Positions 41,560 through 50,662 of a DNA stretch of 64,000 nucleotides are shown here, one piece after another. The position numbers were made by a program, and so were the translations under genes. This DNA comes from Azorhizobium sp965227945. GTDB lineage: Bacteria > Pseudomonadota > Alphaproteobacteria > Rhizobiales > Xanthobacteraceae. The stretch covers positions 310,001 through 374,000 of the forward strand of contig CBDDGQ010000006.1 in assembly GCA_965227945.1 (NCBI GenBank). Direction: 5' to 3'. Every line of letters starts with the position of its first letter. The first letter of the stretch is position 1. The notes under the pieces are model-generated. The model was not told the DNA's origin, made no database searches, and saw only the letters and a list, made by a program, of their open reading frames with translations.

Positions 41560-42534
41560 ATGTCGCTCGATGTGGACCAGATCGTGGATCGCCGCCGCCT
41601 GCGCCGGAAGCTGACTTTCTGGCGGACCCTGGGCGTGCTGGTGGTGATCGCCGCCGTGGCGGTGGGCAGTTATGTCACCTTCGGTCGCGACCCCCTGTCC
41701 TCCGCCGCCCCCCATGTGGCGCGGGTGGTGATCGGCGGCATCATCCGCAACGATCGCGACCGGGTGAAACTGCTGGACGACATCGCAAAATCACGGGCCA
41801 CCGCGGTGATCCTGTCCATCGACAGCCCTGGAGGCACGGTCACCGGCTCCGAGCAGCTCTATGATGCCCTGCGCCGCCTGGCTGAAAAGAAGCCGGTGGT
41901 TGCGGTGGTGGAGGGCATGGCCGCCTCCGGTGCATATATCGCCGCGCTGGGCGCCGACCATATCGTGTCCCGCCGCAACGCCATGGTGGGCTCCATCGGC
42001 GTCATCTTTCAGTTTCCCAACGTCACCGACCTCCTGGGCAAGATCGGCGTGACGGTGGAAGACATCAAGTCCTCGCCCCTGAAGGCGGTGCCGAACGGCT
42101 ACCAGCCCACCAGTCCCGAGGCCCGCGCCGCCATCAATTCCCTGGTGGTGGACAGCTACGACTGGTTCAAGGGCCTGGTAAGCGAGCGGCGCAAGCTGTC
42201 GGACGCGCGCCTGCTGGAAGTCTCCGACGGCCGCGTCTTCACGGGACACCAGGGCATCGACCTGCAATTGGTGGACGAAATCGGCGACGAACGCACCGCC
42301 CGCGCCTGGCTGGCGCGGGAGAAGGGCGTGCCGGAGAGCCAGCGGGTGCGCACCTGGAGCAGCAAAGGCACGGGCGACGAGTTCGGCTGGCTGAAGGGCT
42401 TGGCCGCCGGCATCGCCTCCGCCATCGGCTTCGAGACCCTCGCCGCCCTTCTGTCGCACGCGACCCAGACCGCTTTGGAGCGCGCTCAGCTTGACGGCCT
42501 ATTGGCCCTCTGGCAGGTTCCAACCCAGAATTAA
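41560..42534 (+). CDS. sppA: Signal peptide peptidase SppA
   Basis: 324-residue inner-membrane serine protease that degrades cleaved signal peptides. One N-terminal helix (LGVLVVIAAVAVGSYVTF). Then LSIDSPGGTVTGSEQLYDAL, the active-site Ser in MAASGAYIAALGADHI and a downstream Lys region SSPLKAVPNGYQPTS. Short (36K-type) form. ATG at 41560; a TTG two codons earlier is less likely. Before integration of the phage-like element it lay just downstream of tRNA-Thr. Confidence 0.93.
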   Translation: MSLDVDQIVDRRRLRRKLTFWRTLGVLVVIAAVAVGSYVTFGRDPLSSAAPHVARVVIGGIIRNDRDRVKLLDDIAKSRATAVILSIDSPGGTVTGSEQLYDALRRLAEKKPVVAVVEGMAASGAYIAALGADHIVSRRNAMVGSIGVIFQFPNVTDLLGKIGVTVEDIKSSPLKAVPNGYQPTSPEARAAINSLVVDSYDWFKGLVSERRKLSDARLLEVSDGRVFTGHQGIDLQLVDEIGDERTARAWLAREKGVPESQRVRTWSSKGTGDEFGWLKGLAAGIASAIGFETLAALLSHATQTALERAQLDGLLALWQVPTQN

Positions 42535-42644
42535 GGGTTGCGGGATCAGGCATTTGCCCCCGGAGCTCTATGTCGTTGGGCTCGGCGGGTGCGGCCGTCC
42601 GGGCGCCAGTGCTCGGACCGCTCGGGAAGGGGCATGAGGCCATC

Positions 42645-42929
42645 ATGATCAAGTCCGAACTGGTGCAAAAAATCGCCGAAGCCAACCCGCATCTGTATCA
42701 GCGGGACGTTGAAAACATCGTCAATGCCATCCTCGACCAGATCGTCGAGGCCCTGGCCCAGGGCGACCGGGTGGAGTTGCGCGGCTTCGGGGCCTTCTCG
42801 GTCAAGCAGCGCGACGCCCGCACCGGCCGCAACCCGCGCACCGGCAAGCAGGTGGACGTCTCTTCCAAGAGCGTGCCCTATTTCAAGACCGGCAAGGAGA
42901 TGCGCGAGCGTCTCAACGGCGAGGCGTGA
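42645..42929 (+). CDS. ihfB: Integration host factor beta subunit
   Basis: 94-residue nucleoid DNA-bending protein. MIKSELVQKIAEANPHLYQ, IVNAILDQIVEAL and RVELRGFGAFSVKQRDARTG with the intercalating GRNPRTGK arm are diagnostic for IHF-beta. Classic genomic neighbour of lapA and near sppA. ATG at 42645 fits family length; the longer frame upstream is not used. Confidence 0.95.
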   Translation: MIKSELVQKIAEANPHLYQRDVENIVNAILDQIVEALAQGDRVELRGFGAFSVKQRDARTGRNPRTGKQVDVSSKSVPYFKTGKEMRERLNGEA

Positions 42930-42936
42930 GGCAGTC

Positions 42937-43275
42937 TTGGGTCGTTTCATTTCCCTTCTTCTCGGCGTTCCCGCCTCGATCCTGATCGTGGCGCTGGCGG
43001 TGGCCAATCGCCGCCTGGTGACGCTGTCGCTCGATCCGTTCAGCCCCGATGCCCCGGCGCTGGCGGTGACGGTGCCGCTGTTCGCCGTGATCCTGGGCGC
43101 CGTGATCTTCGGCCTGATCGTGGGCGGCCTGGTCACCTGGATGCGCCAGGGTCGCTATCGCCGCGAAGCCCGCCGCGCCCGCCGCAATCGGACGGCCGGC
43201 GGCCATCGGTCTGAGGACGGCTATGCCGCGCCTGCCGCCACCGGCACCGCATTGTCGGCGCCGATCCGGCGCTGA
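42937..43275 (+). CDS. lapA: LapA-domain (DUF1049) inner-membrane protein
   Basis: 112 residues, TTG start with GAGG upstream. Two helices (FISLLLGVPASILIVALAVANRR and LFAVILGAVIFGLIVGGLV) around SLDPFSPD and a basic C-terminus RRARRNRT. Matches LapA-type LPS-assembly proteins, which in alphaproteobacteria follow ihfB. Seven bp after ihfB. Gene symbol by family and context. Confidence 0.82.
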   Translation: MGRFISLLLGVPASILIVALAVANRRLVTLSLDPFSPDAPALAVTVPLFAVILGAVIFGLIVGGLVTWMRQGRYRREARRARRNRTAGGHRSEDGYAAPAATGTALSAPIRR

Positions 43276-43338
43276 GGCTGGTCGCCTACCAGCTCACCGG
43301 ATTGTCTCTGTTCCCGGGCGTGATGGCTGCGCCCCGGA

Positions 43339-44205
43339 TCAATGCCCGGCGCCGCGCACCACATTCAGCCGCTCCCGCTCCTGGTCCAGCCGCTCGATGA
43401 TGAGCTTGGCCACCAAGGTGAACAGCGCCACTGCCGCCAGCACGGTGGCCGCCGCAAACGCCCCGGCCACCTGGCTGTCCTGATAGAGCAGCTCGATCTG
43501 CAGCGGCAGCGTCGAGGTGCGCCCGCGGATGTTGCCGGACACAACCGAGACCGCGCCGAACTCGCCCATCACCCGCGCATTGCAGAGCGCCGCGCCATAC
43601 AGCAACGCGAAGCGCACATTGGGCAGCGTGACGGTGCGCAGGATACGCCATCCGGAGGCGCCCAGCGTCACCGCCGCCTCCTCTTCCTCGCGGCCCTGCG
43701 CCATCATCAGCGGCACGATCTCGCGGGCCACGAAGGGCGCGGTGACGAACAGGCTGGCGAGGATGATCGCCGGCACCGCGAACATGATCTTGATGTCATA
43801 GGCTTCCAGCAGCGGCCCCAGCAGGCCCTGGGCGCCATAGACGAACAGGTAAGCCACGCCCGCCACGATGGGTGAGATGGAAAAGGGCAGCTCGATCAGC
43901 GCCATCAGCAGACCGCGGCCAGGAAAGCTGAACTTGGCCACGGCCCAGGCGGCAGCGATGCCGAAGGCGACATTGACGGGCACGCAGATCAGCGCCGTCA
44001 CCAGCGTCAGGCCCATGGCGTGGACGGTGTCCGGCTGGGCGAGGCTGGACAGATAGGCGCCGAGGCCGCGCTTGAACGCCTCGCTGAAGATGGCCGCCAA
44101 GGGGGCCAGCAGCACCAGGACGGTCACCGCCAGGACCAGCAGCAGCAGCACCCGGCGGGTGGCGCGGCCATCGCCGACGCGGCGGCGGGCGGGGGCATCG
44201 GCCAT
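43339..44205 (-). CDS. cysW: Sulfate-type ABC permease CysW
   Basis: 288 residues, about six helices (VLLLLVLAVTVLVLLAPLAA at the start). Family motifs: ELPFSISPIVAGVAYLFVYG and the EAA loop EEEEAAVTLGASGWRILRTV, with VMGEFGAVSVVSGNIRGRT. Imports sulfate/thiosulfate with CysT and an ATPase. It lies 2 bp after cysT. Beyond its stop there is the convergent lapA, so no cysA follows. Confidence 0.92.
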   Translation of the reverse strand: MADAPARRRVGDGRATRRVLLLLVLAVTVLVLLAPLAAIFSEAFKRGLGAYLSSLAQPDTVHAMGLTLVTALICVPVNVAFGIAAAWAVAKFSFPGRGLLMALIELPFSISPIVAGVAYLFVYGAQGLLGPLLEAYDIKIMFAVPAIILASLFVTAPFVAREIVPLMMAQGREEEEAAVTLGASGWRILRTVTLPNVRFALLYGAALCNARVMGEFGAVSVVSGNIRGRTSTLPLQIELLYQDSQVAGAFAAATVLAAVALFTLVAKLIIERLDQERERLNVVRGAGH

Positions 44206-44207
44206 GC

Positions 44208-45029
44208 TCAGTCCTCGCGAATGGTGCGGCGCTGGTGCCAGCCCTGGATGGCATTGACCGTCAGCAGCATCACGAAGGCGAGGCCCAGCATGGTGGCAGC
44301 GATGGCGGCGGCGGCGGGATAGTCATATTCCTCCAGCCGGATGAAGGCGAGCAAGGCGACGATCTCGGTGCGGAACGGCTGGTTGCCGGCGATGAACACC
44401 ACCGCTCCAAACTCGCCCAGAGACCGGGCGAACGCCAGCGAGCAGCCCGCCAAGAAAGCGGGAAACAGCGCCGGCAGGATCACGGTGTAAAAGATGCGCA
44501 GGTCCGAGGCGCCGAGCGTTGCCGCGGCCTCCTCCACATCCGCTGCCAGATCCTCCAGCACCGGCTGCACCGTGCGCACCACGAAGGGGATGGAAGTGAA
44601 GGCCATGGCACAGGCGATGCCGGCGGGCGCATAGGCCACCTGGATGCCCCACTGCGCCAACGGGGCGCCATACCAGCCATTCTTGGCGAACAGAGCGGTG
44701 AGGGAGAGCCCCGCCACCGCCGTGGGCAGCGCGAACGGCACATCCACCAGCGCGTCCAGCAGGCGCTTGCCGGGAAACTCGTAGCGCACCAGCACCCAGG
44801 CCAGCGCCAGCCCATAGACGGCGTTGAAAGCGGTGGCGACGGCGGCGGTGGTCAGCGTCACTTGGAATGAGGCCAGCGTCCGCGGCGAGGTGATGATCGC
44901 CACATAGCGGGCAAAGCCCACGTCGCCGGCCTTCAGCAGCAACGCGGCCACCGGCAGCAGGACGATGAGGCTTAGATAGGTCAGGGTGATGCCCAGCGAA
45001 AGGCGGAAGCCCGGGATGACGCTGGACAT
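44208..45029 (-). CDS. cysT: Sulfate-type ABC permease CysT/CysU
   Basis: 273 residues. SLGITLTYLSLIVLLPVAALLL at the start, VPFALPTAVAGLSLTALF, then the EAA loop EEAAATLGASDLRIFYTVIL and SLGEFGAVVFIAGN. Start ATG at 45029 is decided by family similarity over a longer frame. Forms a two-gene unit with cysW; the binding protein and ATPase are not in the window. The 110 bp upstream holds a terminator from the preceding gene. Confidence 0.92.
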   Translation of the reverse strand: MSSVIPGFRLSLGITLTYLSLIVLLPVAALLLKAGDVGFARYVAIITSPRTLASFQVTLTTAAVATAFNAVYGLALAWVLVRYEFPGKRLLDALVDVPFALPTAVAGLSLTALFAKNGWYGAPLAQWGIQVAYAPAGIACAMAFTSIPFVVRTVQPVLEDLAADVEEAAATLGASDLRIFYTVILPALFPAFLAGCSLAFARSLGEFGAVVFIAGNQPFRTEIVALLAFIRLEEYDYPAAAAIAATMLGLAFVMLLTVNAIQGWHQRRTIRED

Positions 45030-45144
45030 GAGCGGACCTCTGGCTGGCGCGCGGGACTGCGGCCGACAAGCCCGACTTATGCCGCCCCCCGGCGCATTTG
45101 TCATGCCCCGGCGGAAATATCGCCTTTACACGGCCTCAAAACGT

Positions 45145-45165
45145 AAAAAGGCCCCGGTGGGGGCC
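45145..45165 (-). terminator. Intrinsic terminator after secreted hypothetical gene
   Basis: GGCCCC/GGGGCC stem with a 4-nt loop, followed on the minus strand by five T residues; 41 bp beyond the stop at 45207. Also flanked by ATTTT on the other side. Confidence 0.75.
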
Positions 45166-45206
45166 ATTTTGGTCTGGCTGGGCGGCGGTGTGCGCGCCGA
45201 GGGCGC

Positions 45207-45554
45207 TCAGTAGCCCGGCAGATACCAGCGATCCGGCAGGGGATAGCGGCCGGGGACGATGCCGCTCTGGCCGGCGCCGTAGGTGGGGAAGTTGTATTCC
45301 GCGGGCAAAGCGTAATCGAGATAGGACTTGGACCCCGGCTTCACGGTGGTGCCGGCATCCAGCGGCGAGCGCTTGGTGATCTCGATCCGGGTGCGGGGCT
45401 TCTTCGGCTTCGCGGTGGCGGCCGGAGCGGGCGTGGCTGTCGCAGGGGCGGCAGTCGTCGAGGGGGTGGTCTGCCCGCTGGCGGCAGTCTGCGCCTGCGC
45501 GGAGGCTGCGGTGATCAACGCAGCGGCAAAAACGAAAAGCGGCGCGACACGCAT
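45207..45554 (-). CDS. Secreted Thr/Ala/Pro-rich hypothetical protein
   Basis: 115 residues. Signal peptide MRVAPLFVFAAALITAASAQA, then a low-complexity Thr/Ala/Pro linker, and a conserved-looking basic and aromatic C-terminus (KPRTRIEITKRSPLDAGTTV, LDYALPAEYNFPTYG, YPLPDRWYLPGY). This pattern resembles periplasmic proteins of Hyphomicrobiales of unknown function. The ATG at 45554 is chosen as the signal peptide start. Divergent from asd. Confidence 0.75.
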   Translation of the reverse strand: MRVAPLFVFAAALITAASAQAQTAASGQTTPSTTAAPATATPAPAATAKPKKPRTRIEITKRSPLDAGTTVKPGSKSYLDYALPAEYNFPTYGAGQSGIVPGRYPLPDRWYLPGY

Positions 45555-45805
45555 AAAAAGCCTCCAGCACGGTACGCAACCGTCACGATTCCGATTACGG
45601 CACTCGCTCAGTGTAAGCAAGAAACCCGCGAGGGTCGAGGCAAGTTCCCGCGTCCATTGCGCGGCGGCGTGGCCGGTGGGCCACACCGTGCCGGACGCCT
45701 TGCGCCGCGCCGCCGGCGGCCCCACATTGCAAACTGGCGCGGCTTTTCTTAGAAAGCGCGGGTTTCCGGCGCGCGGCGCCGGCAAAAGATACTCAAGGAA
45801 CTGTC

Positions 45806-46840
45806 ATGGGGTACAAGGTCGCCGTTGTCGGCGCCACGGGTAACGTGGGCCGGGAGATCCTCTCGATCCTCGATGAGCGGGGCTTCCCCGCGGACGAGGT
45901 GGTGGCACTCGCATCGCGCCGTTCGGTCGGCGTGGAAGTGTCCTATGGCGACAAGACCCTGAAAATCAAGAATCTGGAGACCTACGACTTCTCCGACACC
46001 GACATCTGCCTGATGTCGGCGGGCGGCGCCGTGTCGAAGGAATGGTCGCCGAAGATCGGCGCCCAGGGCTGCGTAGTGATCGACAATTCCTCGCAGTGGC
46101 GCACGGATCCGGACGTTCCGCTGATCGTGCCCGAGGTCAATGCGGACGCCATCGTTGGCTTCAAGAAGAAGAACATCATCGCCAATCCCAATTGCTCCAC
46201 GGCGCAATTGGTGGTGGCGCTGAAGCCCTTGCACGATGCCGCCCGGATCAAGCGGGTGGTGGTCGCCACCTACCAGTCGGTGTCCGGCGCCGGCAAGGAA
46301 GGCATGGACGAGCTGTTCTCCCAGACCCGCGCGGTGTTCGTGTCCGATCCGGTGGAAGCCAAGAAGTTCCCCAAGCGCATCGCCTTCAACCTGATCCCCC
46401 AGATCGATACGTTCATGGAGGACGGGTACACGAAGGAAGAGTGGAAGATGGTGGTCGAGACCAAGAAGATTCTCGATCCCAAGATCAAGCTCACCGCCAC
46501 CTGCGTGCGGGTGCCGGTGTTCATCTCCCATTCGGAAGCGGTGAACGTGGAGTTTGAGACCCCCTTGTCCGCCGAGCAGGCGCGCAAGATCCTGCGGGCG
46601 GCGCCGGGCATCCTGGTGGTCGATACCCGCGAGACCGGCGGCTACACCACCCCGCATGAAGCGGCGGGGGAAGACGCCACCTACATCTCGCGCCTGCGGG
46701 ACGATCCGACCGTGGATAACGGCATCTCTTTCTGGTGCGTGTCCGACAATCTGCGCAAGGGCGCGGCGCTGAACGCGGTGCAGATCGCCGAAGTGCTCAT
46801 CAACCGCAAGCTGATCACCTCCCGCCGCAAGGCCGCCTGA
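45806..46840 (+). CDS. asd: Aspartate-semialdehyde dehydrogenase
   Basis: 344 residues. NADPH-dependent reduction of aspartyl phosphate, the branch point to lysine, methionine and threonine. GATGNVGREILSIL Rossmann motif, NPNCSTAQLVVALKPLHD with the catalytic Cys, TYQSVSGAG, and the later EDATYISRLRDDPTVDNG. Normal length. Monocistronic, ended by a strong bidirectional terminator. Confidence 0.96.
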   Translation: MGYKVAVVGATGNVGREILSILDERGFPADEVVALASRRSVGVEVSYGDKTLKIKNLETYDFSDTDICLMSAGGAVSKEWSPKIGAQGCVVIDNSSQWRTDPDVPLIVPEVNADAIVGFKKKNIIANPNCSTAQLVVALKPLHDAARIKRVVVATYQSVSGAGKEGMDELFSQTRAVFVSDPVEAKKFPKRIAFNLIPQIDTFMEDGYTKEEWKMVVETKKILDPKIKLTATCVRVPVFISHSEAVNVEFETPLSAEQARKILRAAPGILVVDTRETGGYTTPHEAAGEDATYISRLRDDPTVDNGISFWCVSDNLRKGAALNAVQIAEVLINRKLITSRRKAA

Positions 46841-46869
46841 TCGGCCACACGGGCCTGATCTGACCGAAA

Positions 46870-46897
46870 ACGGCCCTCGCGAGAGGGCCGTTTTTGT
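46870..46897 (+). terminator. Bidirectional terminator between asd and CoA-transferase
   Basis: Perfect 9-bp stem ACGGCCCTC/GAGGGCCGT, loop GCGA, followed by TTTTTGTTT; preceded by AAAA on the other side so it can also serve the convergent CoA-transferase gene. Confidence 0.88.
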
Positions 46898-46931
46898 TTG
46901 TGAGGTGGTCGGGCTCGCGTCGGGCGATGCC

Positions 46932-48431
46932 TCACCTGCCAGCCGGCAGCATGGCGCCGGTCTCCCGGGCGCGGGCGTGCCAGGAGAAGGCCTCCTCGAT
47001 GAGGTGCGGCGTATGCCCGCCGCGGCTCAGCGCCCGCTCGAAATAGCCAGTCAGCGCATCGCGATAGAGCGGATGCACGCAGTTGGCGATGATCTGCCGC
47101 GCCCGCTCGCGCGGCGCCAGTTCGCGCAGGTCCGCCAAGCCCACCTCGGTGATCAGCACGTCCACGTCATGCTCGGTATGGTCCACATGGGAGACCATCG
47201 GCACCACGCTGGAGAGGGCACCGCCCTTGGCGATGGATTTGGTGACGAACACCGACACATATCCGTTGCGGGCGAAATCCCCCGAGCCGCCGATGCCGTT
47301 CATCATGTGCGTGCCGCCTACATGGGTGGAATTGACGTTGCCATAGAGATCGAACTCCAGCGCGGTGTTGATGGCGATGATGCCGAGGCGCCGGATGATC
47401 TCCGGATGGTTGGAGATCTCCTGCGGCCGCAGGATCAGCCGCGGCTTGTAGCGGGCGATGTCCGGGATCACCGCGTCATATTTCGCCTTCGACAGGGTGA
47501 TGGACGAGCCGGAGGCGAAATTGAGCTTGCCGGCGTCGAACAGGTCGAAGGTGGAGTCCTGCAGCACCTCGGAATACATGGTGAGATCGTAGAACGGGCT
47601 GTCGATGAAGCCGTGCATGACCGCATTGGCGATGGTGCCGATGCCCGCCTGCAAAGGTTGCAGCCGCTCGGTCAGCCGCCCCAGCCGCACCTCGCGCTTG
47701 AGGAAGTCCATGAGATGGCCGGCGATGGCCGCCGTCTCCGGATCCGGCGGCAGCACCGTGGAGGCGGAATCCAGCTTCGTTGTCACGACGATGGCGGCGA
47801 TCTTCTCGGGGGAAATGGGAATGAACGGCAGGCCCACCCGGCTTTCCGGCGTCACCACCGGGATCGGCTCGCGGAAGGGCCGGCGGGTGGGAATGTAGAT
47901 GTCGTGCAGCCCTTCCAGCTCCAGCGGCTGGGAGAGATTGATCTCGACGATCACCTTTTCCGCCAGGATCGCGAAGGTGGCGCTGTTGCCCACGGAGGTG
48001 GTGGGAATGATGCCGCCCTGCGCGGTAATGGCCACCGCCTCGATCACCGCCACGTCGATGGGACCCAGCTGACGAGTGCGCAGGTGCTCCACCGTCTCCG
48101 AGAGATGCTGGTCCACGAACATCACCTCCCCCGCATTGATCGCCTTGCGCAGCGCGGGGTCGGACTGGAACGGAATGCGCCGCGACAGCACGTGGGCCTC
48201 GGCCAGTTGCTTGTCGAGGTCATTGCCCAGCGAGGCGCCGGTGATGAGGGTGATCTTGAACGGCTCCCGCTTGGCCCGCTCGGCGAGGGCGCGCGGCACG
48301 GCCTTGGCCTCGCCAGCGCGCGTGAAGCCGCTCATGCCCACGATCATGCCGTCGGTGATCAATGCGGCCGCCGCTTCGGCGGACACGACCTTGTGGGCGA
48401 GGGACGAAAGGCGAATCCGGTCTTGGGGCAT
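46932..48431 (-). CDS. Acetyl-CoA hydrolase/transferase family (succinyl-CoA:acetate CoA-transferase type)
   Basis: 499 residues. GMIVGMSGFTRAGEAKAVPRAL near the N-terminus, VGNSATFAILAEKVIVEIN, and the active-site region ALEFDLYGNVNSTHVGGTHMMNGIGGSGDF with the Glu nucleophile are those of the Ach1/SCACT family. Likely moves CoA between acetate and succinyl-CoA, feeding the citrate cycle. ATG at 48431 chosen; a GTG 12 codons upstream is possible. It shares the terminator with asd. Confidence 0.92.
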   Translation of the reverse strand: MPQDRIRLSSLAHKVVSAEAAAALITDGMIVGMSGFTRAGEAKAVPRALAERAKREPFKITLITGASLGNDLDKQLAEAHVLSRRIPFQSDPALRKAINAGEVMFVDQHLSETVEHLRTRQLGPIDVAVIEAVAITAQGGIIPTTSVGNSATFAILAEKVIVEINLSQPLELEGLHDIYIPTRRPFREPIPVVTPESRVGLPFIPISPEKIAAIVVTTKLDSASTVLPPDPETAAIAGHLMDFLKREVRLGRLTERLQPLQAGIGTIANAVMHGFIDSPFYDLTMYSEVLQDSTFDLFDAGKLNFASGSSITLSKAKYDAVIPDIARYKPRLILRPQEISNHPEIIRRLGIIAINTALEFDLYGNVNSTHVGGTHMMNGIGGSGDFARNGYVSVFVTKSIAKGGALSSVVPMVSHVDHTEHDVDVLITEVGLADLRELAPRERARQIIANCVHPLYRDALTGYFERALSRGGHTPHLIEEAFSWHARARETGAMLPAGR

Positions 48432-48708
48432 GATGCGGTCCAGGTGGCGAGGCGGCCACGCCACCACATGCGCCCGCCCGGCGCGACCTCGGACTTCCCC
48501 TTAGGCGTAGGCCCCCAACCACCATCGGCGCGTCAACGCAGCGGAAGTCATTGCGGCGGAATCGACACAACCGAGGCAAGAGCCGCGCCCTCGTGTGGCG
48601 GAATAACGGCATTACTTCAATTTACCTTTTGTTCCGCCGAAACATGGGATTTATTTACTTTGCTGAAAATTTCTAACGAGAGGTAATGGGAGGTTTTGGA
48701 GGTAATAT

Positions 48709-48729
48709 ATGCGGAATTTGCGGTTTTAA
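48709..48729 (+). other. Putative 6-codon leader ORF (MRNLRF)
   Basis: GGAGG at 48698-48702, exactly 6 nt before ATG; codons CGG AAT TTG CGG TTT then TAA. A second GGGAGG precedes it. It may be a leader peptide or chance. Confidence 0.35.
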
Positions 48730-48799
48730 GCTACCATTTTTCTCTTATAGGTTGCATTCTTGAGCGTTAGTTCAACCGTTTCCAGACAGGCTGATGATG

Positions 48800-48824
48800 C
48801 TGTTGCGATGTCGCAACAGTTTTT
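48800..48824 (+). terminator. Terminator-like hairpin in Omp leader
   Basis: CTGTTGCGA and TCGCAACAG form a perfect inverted repeat with two bases between, followed by TTTTTC. It lies 56 bp upstream of the Omp ATG, so it would end an upstream transcript or attenuate the Omp mRNA. Confidence 0.55.
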
Positions 48825-48879
48825 CAAGGGCTTTCTTGGTACATGAAGGCATCGGGGGCTGGCAGTAAAGGTAACACCC

Positions 48880-49587
48880 ATGAAGCGTCTTCTCATCTCG
48901 ACCGCGATTGCCCTGGCGATTGCCGCGCCCGCGTCCGCCGCGGACCTGTCCGCCCGCTATCCGGTGAAGGCCGCCGTCGTGCCCGTCGTGCCGGTGTTCT
49001 CCTGGACCGGCTTCTACATCGGCGGCAACGCCGGCTTTGGCGGCGACAAGTATGAGTACACGTTCGCCAGCGTGCCGAACCCCGGCAACAACGGCAGCCA
49101 GTCGACCAACTCCAGCGGCTTCTTCGCCGGTGGTCAGGTGGGCTACAACTACCAGTTCAACAACAACATCGTGCTGGGCGTCGAGACCGACATTCAGTGG
49201 TCGGGCATCGAAGGCAACAACACCAGCACGACCCTGGGCGGCGCCACCAGCCTGAAGTCCTCGCTGGACTATTTCGGCACCGTGCGCGCCCGTGCCGGCT
49301 ATGCCTTTGATCGGTTCCTGCCCTACGTCACCGGCGGCTTCGCCTATGGCGACAGCAAGTCGAGCATCACCAACGGCTTCTCCACGGCCGAAGGCTCTGG
49401 CGTGAAGACCGGCTGGACCGTCGGTGGCGGCGTGGAATATGCCTTCGCCAACAACTGGACGTTCAAGACCGAATATCTCTATGTCGATCTGGACAGCAGC
49501 GAGTACGGCAGCGCCCTCACCGGTACGGCTGTGAATGTGGACAACAAGTTCCACACCGTGAAGGCCGGCATCAACTACAAGTTCTGA
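48880..49587 (+). CDS. Outer-membrane beta-barrel protein, Omp25/31 type
   Basis: 235 residues. Signal peptide MKRLLISTAIALAIAAPASA then ADLSARYPVK, the typical Omp25/31 mature start. FSWTGFYIGGNAGFGGD, GQVGYNYQFNNNIVLGVETD and the C-terminal HTVKAGINYKF with terminal Phe mark an 8-strand barrel. Abundant porin-like or structural protein in the outer membrane. Its upstream region carries the leader ORF and hairpin described separately; ends in a terminator. Confidence 0.9.
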   Translation: MKRLLISTAIALAIAAPASAADLSARYPVKAAVVPVVPVFSWTGFYIGGNAGFGGDKYEYTFASVPNPGNNGSQSTNSSGFFAGGQVGYNYQFNNNIVLGVETDIQWSGIEGNNTSTTLGGATSLKSSLDYFGTVRARAGYAFDRFLPYVTGGFAYGDSKSSITNGFSTAEGSGVKTGWTVGGGVEYAFANNWTFKTEYLYVDLDSSEYGSALTGTAVNVDNKFHTVKAGINYKF

Positions 49588-49594
49588 GGACACG

Positions 49595-49619
49595 GAGGCC
49601 GGGTATAGCTCCCGGCCTC
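49595..49619 (+). terminator. Hairpin terminator after Omp gene
   Basis: GAGGCCGGG/CCCGGCCTC, 7-nt loop, 7 bp beyond the stop codon; followed by TGCTTTC, weakly T-rich. Confidence 0.65.
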
Positions 49620-49732
49620 TGCTTTCGACCGAAGACCAGAACCCCTGCCCGATCCTGCGCCTGCCGCGGATCGGGCATTTTTGTTGCGACGCGCCCCGCA
49701 TGCGCGACAGGCCCGGTGTCGGGCGCCACCGG

Positions 49733-50470
49733 TCACGCGCGAATGGCCACCGGCAGGCCCACGCCATCCACCTCCGGTGGATCCGGGAAGCTCAAGGCCG
49801 TCCCGTGCCGGATCCGCCGGGCGGTCCAGGCGCAGGCGCAGGCATCCACCAGATCATCCAGGCCCGCCCCCAGCGCCCGCGCATGGGTACGGGTCAGTTG
49901 ATCCACGTCCATGCCGTGGGCCGCGAGCAGGTCCCGCCGCTGCGCGAACCCCGGCGCGGCCTTCTTCGGCTCGCTCAAGGGCTTCTGCCCGTTCATGGCC
50001 CAGAAGCTCACTTCCGGATGACATTCCCAGAGCGGCAGATCGCGGCGCTCCTGAAGCAGGCGATCCACCTGCAGGATCTTCGGCAGGATGTGGAAGGCCT
50101 GCTGCGAGAGCGCCCGCGAGGGGTCCGATGTGGCCCGCGCCACGGCGCAGACGTGGTCATAGCCACCGCCAGGACCCGACACTGCGCTCGCCTCGACTGC
50201 TGCGCGGGATGGCACAGAGAACACGCTCGACTTCCGCCCGCCCAGCAGCGGCCTGACCTGCCGCTCCGCCACCCGCCCCCCGGCTCCTGCCCGATCCGGG
50301 AGACCGATGGGGATGTCGATGGCCGCGACCGGATGCGGCCCCTCCAGCGGAAACGCCTCTCCTGGTGATACGAGCCGGGCGAAGCGCACGGACCGCCCGC
50401 CGCTCCAGTACGCAGCGATCCATCCCCCGCCGCAGCCGTCGAAGCCGACGACCTCCGCATTTGCCCGCAT
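49733..50470 (-). CDS. DUF429 domain protein
   Basis: 245 residues. VVGFDGCGGGWIAAYW at the start and AAIDIPIGLPDRAG, then CHPEVSFWAMNG with conserved Glu, fit DUF429, an RNase H-like fold of unknown biochemical role. ATG at 50470 chosen over one 9 codons earlier because the conserved core begins there. Divergent from the CoA lyase gene. Confidence 0.88.
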   Translation of the reverse strand: MRANAEVVGFDGCGGGWIAAYWSGGRSVRFARLVSPGEAFPLEGPHPVAAIDIPIGLPDRAGAGGRVAERQVRPLLGGRKSSVFSVPSRAAVEASAVSGPGGGYDHVCAVARATSDPSRALSQQAFHILPKILQVDRLLQERRDLPLWECHPEVSFWAMNGQKPLSEPKKAAPGFAQRRDLLAAHGMDVDQLTRTHARALGAGLDDLVDACACAWTARRIRHGTALSFPDPPEVDGVGLPVAIRA

Positions 50471-50662
50471 GTGCGTCCCCCTGCCCTGTGACGGCAAAAC
50501 AGTGGCAGCGATGTTTTGCGCCCGCTACCTTGATCGGTGAACCGCGCGCCCGACCGGCCGCGCGGCGCCGGACGGGGGCCCGTGGAGCGATCGACGGGTG
50601 GTCCGGCGACGGGTCTGGCGATGTGGCGGCAACGCCGCGCATTCGAGGGGAGCAGAACAGCC

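Larger units (their letters stand above)
48432..48879. other. 448-bp intergenic leader region upstream of Omp gene
   Basis: From ~48600 the sequence becomes AT-rich. It contains a six-codon ORF with a strong ribosome site (48709-48729) and a terminator-like hairpin (48800-48824), both upstream of the outer-membrane protein gene. No other gene. Confidence 0.55.
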
